From positions 62,001 to 126,000 of the forward strand of contig NZ_AUMU01000013.1 in assembly GCF_000430845.1 (NCBI RefSeq): DNA of 64,000 nt, given 5' to 3'. Position 1 is the first letter of the stretch, and each line of letters starts with the position of its first letter. Made by a program: the position numbers and the translations under genes. Below the pieces are notes generated by a model. The model was not told the origin of the DNA. It made no database searches and saw only the letters and a program-made list of their open reading frames with translations. Below, one piece after another: positions 9,648 through 18,164 of this stretch. The stretch comes from Chryseobacterium gregarium DSM 19109 (lineage in GTDB: Bacteria; Bacteroidota; Bacteroidia; Flavobacteriales; Weeksellaceae).

Positions 9648-10094
9648 ATGGCAATGTTTAATTATGGCGTTGGCGGAAACGAAATAAAAGTGGACGCTAA
9701 TGAAGCTATTCAGAACATACAGGAAAATAAATCGCTGATTGTAAGCCAGCTTACCACCGACGAATCTTATGTACCTGAAATTGTGACCGGATTAAAAACG
9801 ATGGATGACGTCTTCAGACATTTCCAGCCTTCTGTGAACGTACAGCACGAAACGGAAGACGGCAATGTGGTGCAAGAAGAATTCCGTTTTCAGAGTCTTG
9901 GCGACTTCACCCCGAAAAGTCTAACCCAGAAATCAGATTATTTACAGCAGCTCAGCATGGAACAGGAACAGTACAATAAAATTGTCCGCCAGCTGAAAAC
10001 CAATAAAATTCTTCGGAATATGCTGGAAAATGATCAGACCAGGGCTGCATTTGTCGAAGTATTAAAAGAAGTGGCACAAGAACTTGAAAAATAA
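9648..10094 (+). CDS. tssB: Type VI secretion contractile sheath small subunit, Bacteroidota subtype
   Basis: I place the start at the ATG at 9648, giving 148 residues (MAMFNYGVGG onward). The longer open frame from a TTG at 9531 begins with a low-complexity phenylalanine-rich stretch and is unlikely. The protein resembles TssB of the Bacteroidota-specific T6SS subtype iii: it has the segment VPEIVTGLKTMDDVFRHFQP, a LGDFTPKSL motif typical of small sheath subunits, and a C-terminal helical part ending in a short acidic tail. TssB assembles with TssC into the cytoplasmic contractile sheath. The tssC gene follows after 21 bases. No other T6SS gene lies within this window. Confidence 0.8.
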   Translation: MAMFNYGVGGNEIKVDANEAIQNIQENKSLIVSQLTTDESYVPEIVTGLKTMDDVFRHFQPSVNVQHETEDGNVVQEEFRFQSLGDFTPKSLTQKSDYLQQLSMEQEQYNKIVRQLKTNKILRNMLENDQTRAAFVEVLKEVAQELEK

Positions 10095-10115
10095 TCTAAA
10101 GACGTTACATTAATC

Positions 10116-11480
10116 ATGGATAGTAAATTACAGGCAGCTGAAAACCAGCAACCGCAGGGACAGCAGCAACATGCAGGTCAGCAAAAAGGTAATCCGGTTG
10201 CCGAACTCAATAAAATAGGAGGTTTCGGTTTTGTGGAATCCGTTGTAGACGGGATCGCCAATATGAATCCGACGAGAAAAGCCAGGAAAGAAATTTTCCT
10301 TACCGACAGCAATAAAACAGAAGAACGAAAGGAACTGCTTCAAAAAATAAATCTTTGGGTAAATCTTCTGGAAGGAAACGAATCTGCAGATAAAATGGCA
10401 GACCTATGCAAAAGCAAAGCACATTCCGCAGAGCAGAATTTAAAACTTAATTTAAAAAATACACTTGATACCGTTCGTGATCTGGAAACCAACTACAGAA
10501 CGGTTGCTCAGTTTTACAAAAATACCGAACTGGATAAAGTTGACAACGTAAGTATTGTCAATGCAAGCCTTAATCAGGTTGCAGACCTTGATAATCCTGT
10601 TTTCATTGACGCAATCGCAGAAGAGTTTAAAAATTACTATGACCGTCTGGATCTTAGGGATAATTATTCTATTCTTGCGATTCCGGGATATCTGGGATCC
10701 AATAAAGTAATCGAAAAATGGGCGAAGATCTGTAATGAGAACAAAGTGATGATGGTCACGGATTTCGCTAATCTTGATAAGCCGGATGATGTTGTAGACT
10801 TATTCCATTCAGCAAACCTTACAGGCGGTGAACTGCACAGAAGTAATGTTATTATGACGTGTAACTGGCTGGTAGGACGTGGTAGAGCGGAGGAAATAGG
10901 AGAAGAGGAAAACGTAGAGCTTCCGCCTTCCACCTCATTGGCCGGAAAAATCCATAAAACACTGATGTCCCAGGTGGCAGCAGGTAAAAAGCACGGGAAT
11001 ATCAACGAAGTGGATGCTGTAAAATTTGAACTTAAAAAGAGCGAAATCTCCCAGCTTGAAAAGATGGGATTGGTCCCTATGGTGAACGAATACGGGAAGA
11101 TCATGGCTTTCTCTGCGAAAACATTATTTACAGGGGATAACATCGGTCTTCAGACTTATTCCGTAGTCCGCGTATTCGATTATGTAACCAAAGTATTGCT
11201 GGACTTCCTGAACAGAAGGGCGTTCGAAAACTGGAACGCAAAAAATGAGGATGATTTAAGAAGACAGGTGGTTCAGTTCCTGGATAATATCAAAGGACCG
11301 GATAAACTGATCGAGAAATTCAAGATCGTCCGTTTCGAGCAGGACAGGGTCAACAAAGACAGAGTATGGCTGGACATCCGCCTGACCCCTTATTTTCCTA
11401 CAAAAAGTTTTGTCATTAAACTTGACGGACACAAGGGAGATGACGGCAACGAATGGGATGCAGAATATACACAGGAATAA
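10116..11480 (+). CDS. tssC: Type VI secretion contractile sheath large subunit, Bacteroidota subtype
   Basis: The 454-residue protein matches the TssC family formerly called DUF5458. A glutamine-rich N-terminal tail (about 30 residues) precedes helices that would clasp TssB, followed by the sheath core (about 180-454) with segments such as YSILAIPGYLGSN, VIMTCNWLVGRGR and VWLDIRLTPYFPTKSFVIKL. Large sheath subunits typically end with a strand and tail like this. It is the second gene of a two-gene unit with tssB and is followed by a terminator. Baseplate, tube, membrane-complex and ClpV genes are not nearby, so they must be elsewhere or absent. Confidence 0.85.
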   Translation: MDSKLQAAENQQPQGQQQHAGQQKGNPVAELNKIGGFGFVESVVDGIANMNPTRKARKEIFLTDSNKTEERKELLQKINLWVNLLEGNESADKMADLCKSKAHSAEQNLKLNLKNTLDTVRDLETNYRTVAQFYKNTELDKVDNVSIVNASLNQVADLDNPVFIDAIAEEFKNYYDRLDLRDNYSILAIPGYLGSNKVIEKWAKICNENKVMMVTDFANLDKPDDVVDLFHSANLTGGELHRSNVIMTCNWLVGRGRAEEIGEEENVELPPSTSLAGKIHKTLMSQVAAGKKHGNINEVDAVKFELKKSEISQLEKMGLVPMVNEYGKIMAFSAKTLFTGDNIGLQTYSVVRVFDYVTKVLLDFLNRRAFENWNAKNEDDLRRQVVQFLDNIKGPDKLIEKFKIVRFEQDRVNKDRVWLDIRLTPYFPTKSFVIKLDGHKGDDGNEWDAEYTQE

Positions 11481-11496
11481 AAAAATATTTATCAAT

Positions 11497-11528
11497 AAAA
11501 ACCGATGCATTTCAACATCGGTTTTTTT
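11497..11528 (+). terminator. Terminator of the tssBC unit
   Basis: ACCGATG and CATCGGT form a stem with loop CATTTCA, preceded by AAAA and followed by seven T residues, 20 bases after the tssC stop codon. It closes the two-gene sheath unit. Confidence 0.85.
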
Positions 11529-11553
11529 CTACCAAATCATTAAGATAATCAAT

Positions 11554-12006
11554 ATGAAAAGAGGGCTATTCTTTTTACCGATGCTTTTCATGACTTTTTC
11601 AATAAGCTGTGAAGATAAGAAGCTTCAGAATGAGCACAGGATCGACCTTTTCGCAGACGAAAGACACGAAGGGACCGCTTACATTATGAATGAGCAGGAA
11701 TGTTTTGATGCAAGCGATATGGTGGTTTCCGCCTCAGATGTAAAATTGGTCGACAGTTCTTCCGGGCGCGGTCCGTCTGTTTTTATCTATAAAATCAATT
11801 CGGGAGAAGTATTGAAAACAACCAGGGATTCTATTGTGGCCTTTCCGGTTCAGATACTGTCTAACCAAAGGCTGAAATTGAAAACCGGGCCCATGTATAT
11901 GTATCTTAAAAAGCTGCAGGGGTATCCCTTCATTGCCAAAGAGAAGCATCTTAAATACCAATGGCTGAAAGCTGCCCCGGTTTATTCAGTAAAAGAAAAA
12001 GATTAA
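11554..12006 (+). CDS. Small lipoprotein of unknown function
   Basis: I start it at the ATG at 11554 because a lipoprotein signal peptide begins exactly there (MKRGLFFLPMLFMTFSISC, lipobox cysteine C19). Longer in-frame extensions run back through the terminator into tssC. The mature protein is about 130 residues, with no cysteines other than the lipidated one and one near ECFDASD, and no motif that I recognise. The segment ending MYMYLKKLQGYPF and the beta-rich character suggest a small beta-sheet domain. It lies between the tssC terminator and mutY as an independent gene. Confidence 0.65.
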   Translation: MKRGLFFLPMLFMTFSISCEDKKLQNEHRIDLFADERHEGTAYIMNEQECFDASDMVVSASDVKLVDSSSGRGPSVFIYKINSGEVLKTTRDSIVAFPVQILSNQRLKLKTGPMYMYLKKLQGYPFIAKEKHLKYQWLKAAPVYSVKEKD

Positions 12007-12014
12007 ATTTATCT

Positions 12015-12022
12015 TATCTTTG
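12015..12022 (+). promoter_or_regulatory. -7 box of mutY
   Basis: TATCTTTG matches TAnnTTTG and lies 22 bases before the TTG start codon of mutY, which it supports as the true start. It also places the mutY promoter directly after the upstream stop codon. Confidence 0.55.
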
Positions 12023-12044
12023 CGCATATAAATGAGATGGCTTT

Positions 12045-13088
12045 TTGGAAAAGATAAAAGAAGATTCGGGCTTTCAGCACATAGGAAATAAACTCCTGGT
12101 ATGGTATAAGACCAATGCCAGGGACCTGCCGTTCAGGCAAACCAAAGATCCTTACAAGATCTGGATCTGTGAAATTGTTTTTCAGCAGACCAGGATCAGC
12201 CATGGTCTCAGCCACTACAATAATTTCGTCGGGAGGTTCCCGGATGTGAAAACTTTGGCAGAAGCTGAGGAGGATGAGGTTCTGCTTTACTGGAAAGGCC
12301 TGGGATACTATTCAAGAGCTATTAATATTCATAAGGCTGCACAACAGATCATGAATGAGTATCATGGAACTTTTCCGGATAAGTATGAAGAGATTTTAAA
12401 ACTGAAAGGCATAGGAAAATATACCGCAGCAGCGGTTTCCAGTATTTGTTTTGACAGCAGGATGCCGGCCGTTGACGGTAATTTTTACCGTGTTCTGAGC
12501 CGTGTCTTTGCCGACGATTTTGATATTTCCGGCTCACGGGCATTTACTTATTTCTCAGAATTGGCAAATCTGGTTCTTCCCGAAAATGTCGGGGACTTCA
12601 ATCAGGCCATGATGGATCTGGGCTCGGAAATCTGCAAACCGAAAAACCCGCTCTGCCATGAATGCCCTTTGCAGGAAGACTGTCTGGCCTTTTCGCTGAA
12701 CCGGGTTTCGGAATTTCCGGTAAAAACAAAAAAAACACAGGCCAAGGACCTTCATCTCAAATATTATTTTGTCCACAGGAACGGGCAGTTTTTGATTCAG
12801 CAGAGAAAAGATGATTTCATCTGGAAAAAGTTATTTGAATTCCTTCCTGAAATTCCGGAAGCACTGATGCCTTATATCCGGAGTGTAAGAACGCTGGGCC
12901 ACAAACTGACCCATAAGAATTTAACCATCGAAATTTTTAATGTTGAAGTGGATTCTGAATCGGTCTGGGAAAATTTCATTGCCGAAAATCAGTATATCAT
13001 TACCGATGATGCCGGCTCACATCAGAAGTCGTTCCCGAAACCTTTGGAAAATTACATCAGGAGTAAGAACGAGGAATTGTTTTTTTGA
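12045..13088 (+). CDS. mutY: A/G-specific adenine DNA glycosylase MutY
   Basis: MutY removes adenine mispaired with 8-oxoguanine. This 347-residue version has catalytic E43 (ICEIVFQQTR), the helix-hairpin-helix LKGIGKYTAAAV, catalytic D144 (PAVDGNFYRVLSR), and the 4Fe-4S ligands C197, C204, C207 and C213 in the usual C-x6-C-x2-C-x5-C pattern. The C-terminal part (about 235-345) is the NUDIX-like domain that reads 8-oxoG. The only in-frame start is TTG at 12045, because a stop codon sits 12 bases upstream; the two nearby ATG codons are in other frames and quickly hit stops. gldD follows. Confidence 0.95.
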   Translation: MEKIKEDSGFQHIGNKLLVWYKTNARDLPFRQTKDPYKIWICEIVFQQTRISHGLSHYNNFVGRFPDVKTLAEAEEDEVLLYWKGLGYYSRAINIHKAAQQIMNEYHGTFPDKYEEILKLKGIGKYTAAAVSSICFDSRMPAVDGNFYRVLSRVFADDFDISGSRAFTYFSELANLVLPENVGDFNQAMMDLGSEICKPKNPLCHECPLQEDCLAFSLNRVSEFPVKTKKTQAKDLHLKYYFVHRNGQFLIQQRKDDFIWKKLFEFLPEIPEALMPYIRSVRTLGHKLTHKNLTIEIFNVEVDSESVWENFIAENQYIITDDAGSHQKSFPKPLENYIRSKNEELFF

Positions 13089-13261
13089 TCATAAATCTAT
13101 AATCGGTCGCTGAACTGAAAATTTATTCAGGTTTAAAAATCAGAATATAATTTTAAATGCCGGGCAAAATTTACCTTAAAACGGGGCGTGGTAACTTTGG
13201 TTTGGCATTTAAACCCCCTGAAATCCTGAAATTTGTCCCGTGAAATCTGAAATCTAATTTG

Positions 13262-13269
13262 TACTTTTG
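13262..13269 (+). promoter_or_regulatory. -7 box of gldD
   Basis: TACTTTTG fits TAnnTTTG exactly and ends four bases before the ATG at 13274. If used, transcription would begin at or just after the start codon region, giving a leaderless or nearly leaderless message. It also argues against the longer TTG start at 13259, which would overlap the box. Confidence 0.45.
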
Positions 13270-13273
13270 CAAA

Positions 13274-13831
13274 ATGTTTAAAAATGCCCTTTTTGTTTTT
13301 GCAGCCCTATTTCTGATATCCTGCGGAAAAGATCCTGTACCGAAGCCTTACGGGGAACTTCGTCTGGAATATCCGGCACCGAAATATCAGAAATTTGACA
13401 AAAACTGTTCTTATACTTTTGAATATTCCGATTTTGCAAAAATGACAGATGCCAAAAGGCCCTGCTGGTATTACCTGAACTACCCCAAAATGAAAGCTAA
13501 GATTTTTGTAACGTATTACCCGATACAGAATGACTTTGCCGATCATATTAAGGAAGCTGAAAAGATGGTGTATGAACATACCATTAAGGCCAGTGCCATC
13601 GATACCAAATCTTTTGAATACCCTGGTAAAAAAGTCTATGGGAACTTTTACGAGCTGAAAGGGCAGAGTGCATCGAACCTGCAATTCTATATTACAGACA
13701 GCACAAAACATTTTGTGACGGCTTATTTATACTTTAATACGAGACCAAAACCTGATTCCCTGGCCCCTGCAGTAAATTATATCAAAAAAGATATGATGCA
13801 CCTGCTGGATACCTTTGAATGGAAAAATTAA
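13274..13831 (+). CDS. gldD: Gliding motility lipoprotein GldD
   Basis: GldD is a lipoprotein needed for gliding and type IX secretion in Flavobacterium johnsoniae. Here it has 185 residues from the ATG at 13274, a lipobox with C17 (FLISC), and family segments such as PKPYGELRLEYP near the mature N-terminus, PCWYYLNYP in the middle and FLYFNTRP-like YLYFNTRPKPDSL near the end. Length is normal. In Flavobacterium gldD sits beside gldE, ssb and mutY. Here mutY is kept upstream, but gldE and ssb are missing and a PfkB kinase follows. The two T9SS cargo proteins in this window are consistent with an active system. Confidence 0.9.
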   Translation: MFKNALFVFAALFLISCGKDPVPKPYGELRLEYPAPKYQKFDKNCSYTFEYSDFAKMTDAKRPCWYYLNYPKMKAKIFVTYYPIQNDFADHIKEAEKMVYEHTIKASAIDTKSFEYPGKKVYGNFYELKGQSASNLQFYITDSTKHFVTAYLYFNTRPKPDSLAPAVNYIKKDMMHLLDTFEWKN

Positions 13832-13859
13832 TTTACTTTTAATATACTTTGAAAAAAAT

Positions 13860-14783
13860 ATGAAACTTTTAGTTGTAGGAAGTGTTGCATTTGATGCTAT
13901 TGAAACGCCGTTCGGCAAAACAGATAAAATTTTAGGAGGTGCCGCTACGTATATCGGGATCACGTCATCCGTTTTAGGCGTAAAATCAGGAATTGTTTCC
14001 GTAGTGGGAGGGGATTTCCCGCAGGAGCACCTTGATATGTTTACAGACAGAGATATCAACATTGAAGGAATCGAGATCGTAAAAGAAGGCAAGACCTTCT
14101 TCTGGTCCGGAAAATACCACAATGATTTAAATACAAGAGATACCTTAGCGACGGAAGTGAACGTTCTGGAAAACTTCGATCCTAAAATTCCCGAATCTAT
14201 GCAGGATGCGGAAATTCTGCTTTTAGGAAACCTTCATCCGGGTGTGCAGCTTTCGGTACTTGAAAAAATGCACAGCCGTCCGAAACTTGTCATCCTTGAT
14301 ACGATGAACTTCTGGATGGACAGTGCCTGGGATATTCTGATGGACATGATTGCCAAAACCGATGTGATCACCATCAACGATGAAGAGGCAAGGCAGCTTT
14401 CCGGAGAATATTCTCTGGTAAAAGCAGCCAAGAAGATCCACACGATGGGCCCAGAATATGTAATTATCAAGAAAGGGGAGCACGGTGCTTTGCTTTTCCA
14501 TGACGGTAAGGTGTTCGCCATTCCTGCGCTTCCGCTTGAAGAAGTTTTTGATCCTACCGGGGCAGGAGATACTTTTGCCGGAGGTTTTGCCGCTTACCTG
14601 GCTAAAAAAGGGAAAACCGATTTTGCAACCATGAAGTCTGCATTAATCGTAGGTTCTGCGATGGCTTCTTTTACGGTTGAAAAATTCGGGACGGAAAGAA
14701 TTCAGGAAGTTAATGAAAAGGATATGTTCGAAAGACTGAGACAGTTTAAGGAACTGACAACTTTTGATATAGAACTCCAGTAA
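13860..14783 (+). CDS. PfkB-family carbohydrate or nucleoside kinase
   Basis: The start is the ATG at 13860 (MKLLVVGSVAFDAIETP), 28 bases after gldD; the longer open frame overlaps gldD. The 307-residue protein has the ribokinase fold: an N-terminal GG pair (ILGGAATYIG), a lid region, NDEEARQLS, IIKKGEHGALL, and the C-terminal signature DPTGAGDTFAGG with the catalytic aspartate. Ribokinase relatives phosphorylate sugars or nucleosides with ATP; the substrate cannot be assigned from these motifs. Many flavobacterial genomes carry this gene as a conserved single copy. It is probably cotranscribed with, or just downstream of, gldD. Confidence 0.88.
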   Translation: MKLLVVGSVAFDAIETPFGKTDKILGGAATYIGITSSVLGVKSGIVSVVGGDFPQEHLDMFTDRDINIEGIEIVKEGKTFFWSGKYHNDLNTRDTLATEVNVLENFDPKIPESMQDAEILLLGNLHPGVQLSVLEKMHSRPKLVILDTMNFWMDSAWDILMDMIAKTDVITINDEEARQLSGEYSLVKAAKKIHTMGPEYVIIKKGEHGALLFHDGKVFAIPALPLEEVFDPTGAGDTFAGGFAAYLAKKGKTDFATMKSALIVGSAMASFTVEKFGTERIQEVNEKDMFERLRQFKELTTFDIELQ

Positions 14784-14841
14784 ATGCCTCTTTTTAAGAA
14801 ATATTTATAATAAAAAATTTAGTGTAATTCATTAAGAATTC

Positions 14842-14849
14842 TAAATTTG
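14842..14849 (+). promoter_or_regulatory. -7 box of the SurA-like gene
   Basis: TAAATTTG fits TAnnTTTG and lies 21 bases before the ATG at 14871. A recognisable -33 TTG at the right spacing is not present. Confidence 0.5.
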
Positions 14850-14870
14850 CAACTTGTTTAAAATAGTAAA

Positions 14871-16241
14871 ATGACAAATAAACTTAAGATCACTTTTCTT
14901 TTTGGAATTTTCATCATGATGATGGGGGCCAATACCATGAAAGCCCAGCTGAAGCAGGGAGATCTCATCGATGGTATTGCTGCAGTAATCGGTGATGAAA
15001 TTGTTTTGGAATCTGATGTGAACGAGCAGATGAATTATGCAAAACAGCAGGGAGCGTCCAATATTGATAAGTGTGAGTTTCTGGAAAACCTTCTGAACAA
15101 TAAGCTTCTGGTCTATGAAGCCAAAAAAGATACTTTAATTGATAACCGTTCCGCAGCAATCAAGGAACAGGCCAATGCAAAATACCAGCAGCTTCTTTCC
15201 CAGTTTCCTGATGAGAAGGCAATGCTTACTGCCTATAAGTTCAGAAACGGCTATGAAATGAAAAATGCGATCGAGAAAATCGATACCGATCAGTATTACG
15301 GCCAGGCTAAATACCAGAGGATTACCGAGAAGGCAGATGTTACGCCTAACGAAGTAACCGATTTTTACAGTCTGTATAAAGCCCAGCTTCCTGAAATCAA
15401 GGATGAAGTATCATTGTCACAGATCATGATGTTCCCGAAGCTTACGGAGGCCCATAAGCAGGACCTGATCAACAGGCTTAATAAAATCAAGAAAGACATA
15501 CAGGGAGGGGAAACTTTTGAAAGCCAGGCCAGAATTTATTCTGAAGATCCGGGCTCAGCTTCCAACGGCGGACTGATGAAGAATATTTCAAAGGGGCAGA
15601 TGGTAAAACCTTTCGAGGCGGCGGCACTGAACCTTCAGGAAGGGGAAATGTCCGATCCTGTAGAATCTGAATTCGGTTATCACCTTATCCAGCTGGTTAA
15701 GAAATCAGGGAAAATATACGAAGCAAGGCATATTCTTCTAATGGCAACGCCTACCGATGACGAAGTGAAAACGGCAAGAATAAAGCTTGACAGTATCAGA
15801 GGACTGGTCCAAAGCGGAAAACTAACCTTTAAAGACGCAGCCTTTAAGTTCTCCGATGATAAAAAGACGAAGTTTAACGCCGGCGTCATTCCCGGATCTG
15901 ACGGCTCCAATAAGATCGAAAGAGAAACCGTTCCCGGAACCATCAGCTACGAGCTGGCGGGCTTAAATAAAGGCGATATTACCAATGCTTTTGATGATGA
16001 AGATGAAAGGAAGAGGAAAGTGGTGAAAATCGTAAAAGTTGAAGATGTGATTCCTGCCCACCAAATTACTTTGGAAACCGATTATGACAGGATCAAGCAG
16101 ATGGCACTCAATAAAAAAAGGAATGAAATGGTTGAAAAGTTTGTCAGTTCAAGACTGCCAACCACCTTTGTTTCGATTGACGGCCGCTACGATTCATGCA
16201 GCTTAAAAGGAAGCTGGAAGAAAGACTCGGTTAAAAAATAA
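14871..16241 (+). CDS. SurA-like periplasmic peptidyl-prolyl isomerase with two parvulin domains
   Basis: The 456-residue protein has a signal peptide (cut near NTMKAQ), an N-terminal helical chaperone part (about 30-165, starting DGIAAVIGDEIVLESDV), a first parvulin domain (about 172-275, with SEDPGSASNGGLM and FGYHLIQL) and a second, more divergent parvulin domain (about 283-385, with YEARHILLM). SurA-type proteins escort outer-membrane proteins through the periplasm. All expected elements are present. A terminator follows. The second domain has diverged in the stretch that carries the active site in the first, so it may be non-catalytic. Confidence 0.92.
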   Translation: MTNKLKITFLFGIFIMMMGANTMKAQLKQGDLIDGIAAVIGDEIVLESDVNEQMNYAKQQGASNIDKCEFLENLLNNKLLVYEAKKDTLIDNRSAAIKEQANAKYQQLLSQFPDEKAMLTAYKFRNGYEMKNAIEKIDTDQYYGQAKYQRITEKADVTPNEVTDFYSLYKAQLPEIKDEVSLSQIMMFPKLTEAHKQDLINRLNKIKKDIQGGETFESQARIYSEDPGSASNGGLMKNISKGQMVKPFEAAALNLQEGEMSDPVESEFGYHLIQLVKKSGKIYEARHILLMATPTDDEVKTARIKLDSIRGLVQSGKLTFKDAAFKFSDDKKTKFNAGVIPGSDGSNKIERETVPGTISYELAGLNKGDITNAFDDEDERKRKVVKIVKVEDVIPAHQITLETDYDRIKQMALNKKRNEMVEKFVSSRLPTTFVSIDGRYDSCSLKGSWKKDSVKK

Positions 16242-16247
16242 AATCAT

Positions 16248-16276
16248 AAACCTTCAGAATATCTGGAGGTTTTTTT
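16248..16276 (+). terminator. Terminator of the SurA-like gene
   Basis: An eleven-pair stem (AAACCTTCAGA with TCTGGAGGTTT, one G-U pair) with a three-base loop is followed by a T run, six bases after the stop codon. Confidence 0.85.
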
Positions 16277-16322
16277 ATGCCTGAGCGTCCCGTTACGTCG
16301 TAGTTTTTAGTATTTTTACGGC

Positions 16323-17312
16323 ATGAGCAATTTTATAGATTTTAATTCGGCTAAAAAACTTCATGACATGCAGCACAGTCAAAATAGAATTACCCGGCTG
16401 TTCAGTATTCAATATCCGGTGATTCAGGCGGGGATGATCTGGCATTCGGGCTGGAAGCTGGCTTCATCGGTTTCCAATTGCGGGGGCCTTGGCCTGATCG
16501 GCGCAGGCAGTATGTATCCTGATATCTTAAGGGAAAACATCCGGAAATGTAAGCAGGCTACCGACAAGCCTTTCGGTGTCAATGTCCCGATGCTGTATCC
16601 CAATCTGGATGAAGTCATTCAGATCATTCTGGAAGAAGGTGTAAACATTGTTTTTACATCCGCTGGGAACCCGAAGACCTATACAGAAACTTTACAAAAA
16701 GAAGGATTAAAAGTAGCCCACGTCGTATCTTCTACCAAATTTGCCATGAAATGCGAGGAGGCAGGCGTTGATGCCATAGTTGCCGAAGGATTTGAAGCGG
16801 GCGGCCACAACGGAAGAGACGAAACCACAACGTTCTGCCTGATTCCCAATGTTAAAAAGCATATCACAAAACCACTGATTGCAGCCGGTGGAATTGCTCT
16901 CGGTTCCCAAATGAAAGCTGCCATGATTCTCGGAGCCGACGGTGTGCAGATCGGTTCCCGTTTTGCCGCAACCGTTGAAGCCAGTGCACACGATAACTGG
17001 AAACAAAAAATTACGGAACTTCAGGAAGGCGACACCCATTTAACACTAAAAGAACTCGCCCCCGTAAGAATGGTGAAAAACAAGTTCTTTAATGAACTGG
17101 AAGACATTTATACGGCAGGAAGTAATAAAGACTCCCTGATCGCTTCTTTGGGCCGGGCAAGGGCAAAGCGCGGCATGTTCGAAGGCGATATGGAAGAAGG
17201 CGAACTGGAGATCGGGCAGGTGTCTGCTTTAATTGATGAAGTGCTTCCTGTGGACACGGTATTTCGGAATTTACTGAAAGAATTTAACGAAGCAGGCAAT
17301 CCCGGATTATAA
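16323..17312 (+). CDS. Nitronate monooxygenase family FMN enzyme
   Basis: The 329-residue protein is a TIM-barrel flavoenzyme of the nitronate monooxygenase/2-nitropropane dioxygenase family. Visible motifs are PVIQAGMIW at the first strand, GGLGLIGAG for FMN phosphate binding, EGFEAGGHNGR (with the conserved histidine), AAGGIALGSQMKAAMILGADGVQIGSRF, and a C-terminal segment. Family members oxidise nitronates such as propionate-3-nitronate; the related FabK enoyl-ACP reductases share the fold, so the exact reaction is not certain. The first 20 residues before the barrel could be an over-extension. It runs into an alpha/beta hydrolase gene 14 bases downstream, probably one operon. Confidence 0.9.
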   Translation: MSNFIDFNSAKKLHDMQHSQNRITRLFSIQYPVIQAGMIWHSGWKLASSVSNCGGLGLIGAGSMYPDILRENIRKCKQATDKPFGVNVPMLYPNLDEVIQIILEEGVNIVFTSAGNPKTYTETLQKEGLKVAHVVSSTKFAMKCEEAGVDAIVAEGFEAGGHNGRDETTTFCLIPNVKKHITKPLIAAGGIALGSQMKAAMILGADGVQIGSRFAATVEASAHDNWKQKITELQEGDTHLTLKELAPVRMVKNKFFNELEDIYTAGSNKDSLIASLGRARAKRGMFEGDMEEGELEIGQVSALIDEVLPVDTVFRNLLKEFNEAGNPGL

Positions 17313-17326
17313 TAAAGAGGTACTGA

Positions 17327-18103
17327 ATGGAAGGGAAGATCATTGAGGTCAGAGGTGAAAAATTGTATATCGAGTACAGCCATTCATTTAAAAACAGGCC
17401 GGTCCTGGTCTTCCTGCATGATTCCTTAGGATGCACGCAGCTTTGGCGTGATTTTCCTGAACAACTGTCAGCAGCAGTGCAGTGCAATATCCTGGTCTAT
17501 GACCGTCTGGGCTACGGGAAATCTTATCCGATGTTTACGCATGAAAGAGAAAACAATTACATGGAACTGGAAGCGGATGTATTGAATGACCTTTTGGGTG
17601 TCCTTGGCATTGAGGAAGCTATTTTATTCGGTCACAGTGACGGCGGTACCATCGCGCTCATTACCGCAGCCAAGTACCCTGAAAAAGTAAAAGCCGTAAT
17701 CTGTGAAGCCGGACATATTTTTGTAGAAGATGTTACCATAAAAGGAATAGAAGAAGCCTTGACAGCTTATCAGACCACCAACCTTCTGGAACGTTTACGA
17801 AAATACCACGGTGATAAAGTGGAAACGCTTATGAAAGCATGGACTGGAATCTGGCTGAGTGACCGCTTCCGGAACTGGAATATTGAATATCTACTAAAAG
17901 ACATAAACGCACCATTGTTATTCATTCAGGGTGAACAGGATGAATACGGCACCATCGACCAGGTTGAAAAAACGGTTTCTCAGGTAAGAGGAAATGCGGA
18001 GACATTCATTATTCCGGATGTGGGGCATACGCCGCATAAAGAAATGCCGGAAATGGTTCTGAGCAGAGTAGCCGGGTTTGTCAGAAGCCAATTGAAATAT
18101 TAA
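17327..18103 (+). CDS. Alpha/beta hydrolase with serine nucleophile
   Basis: This 258-residue hydrolase shows the oxyanion segment FLHDSLGC, the nucleophile elbow GHSDGG (serine), an acid around GEQDEYG and the catalytic histidine in DVGHTPHKE. There is no signal peptide, so it is cytoplasmic. It follows the nitronate monooxygenase gene by 14 bases and is probably translated from the same message. Substrate unknown; candidates are small esters or C-C bond hydrolysis products. Confidence 0.88.
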   Translation: MEGKIIEVRGEKLYIEYSHSFKNRPVLVFLHDSLGCTQLWRDFPEQLSAAVQCNILVYDRLGYGKSYPMFTHERENNYMELEADVLNDLLGVLGIEEAILFGHSDGGTIALITAAKYPEKVKAVICEAGHIFVEDVTIKGIEEALTAYQTTNLLERLRKYHGDKVETLMKAWTGIWLSDRFRNWNIEYLLKDINAPLLFIQGEQDEYGTIDQVEKTVSQVRGNAETFIIPDVGHTPHKEMPEMVLSRVAGFVRSQLKY

Positions 18104-18164
18104 TCAGAGCAGGCCATAGCTGATTTATTTTATTAGGCCGGTCATACTGTAAATAAAATTTAAA

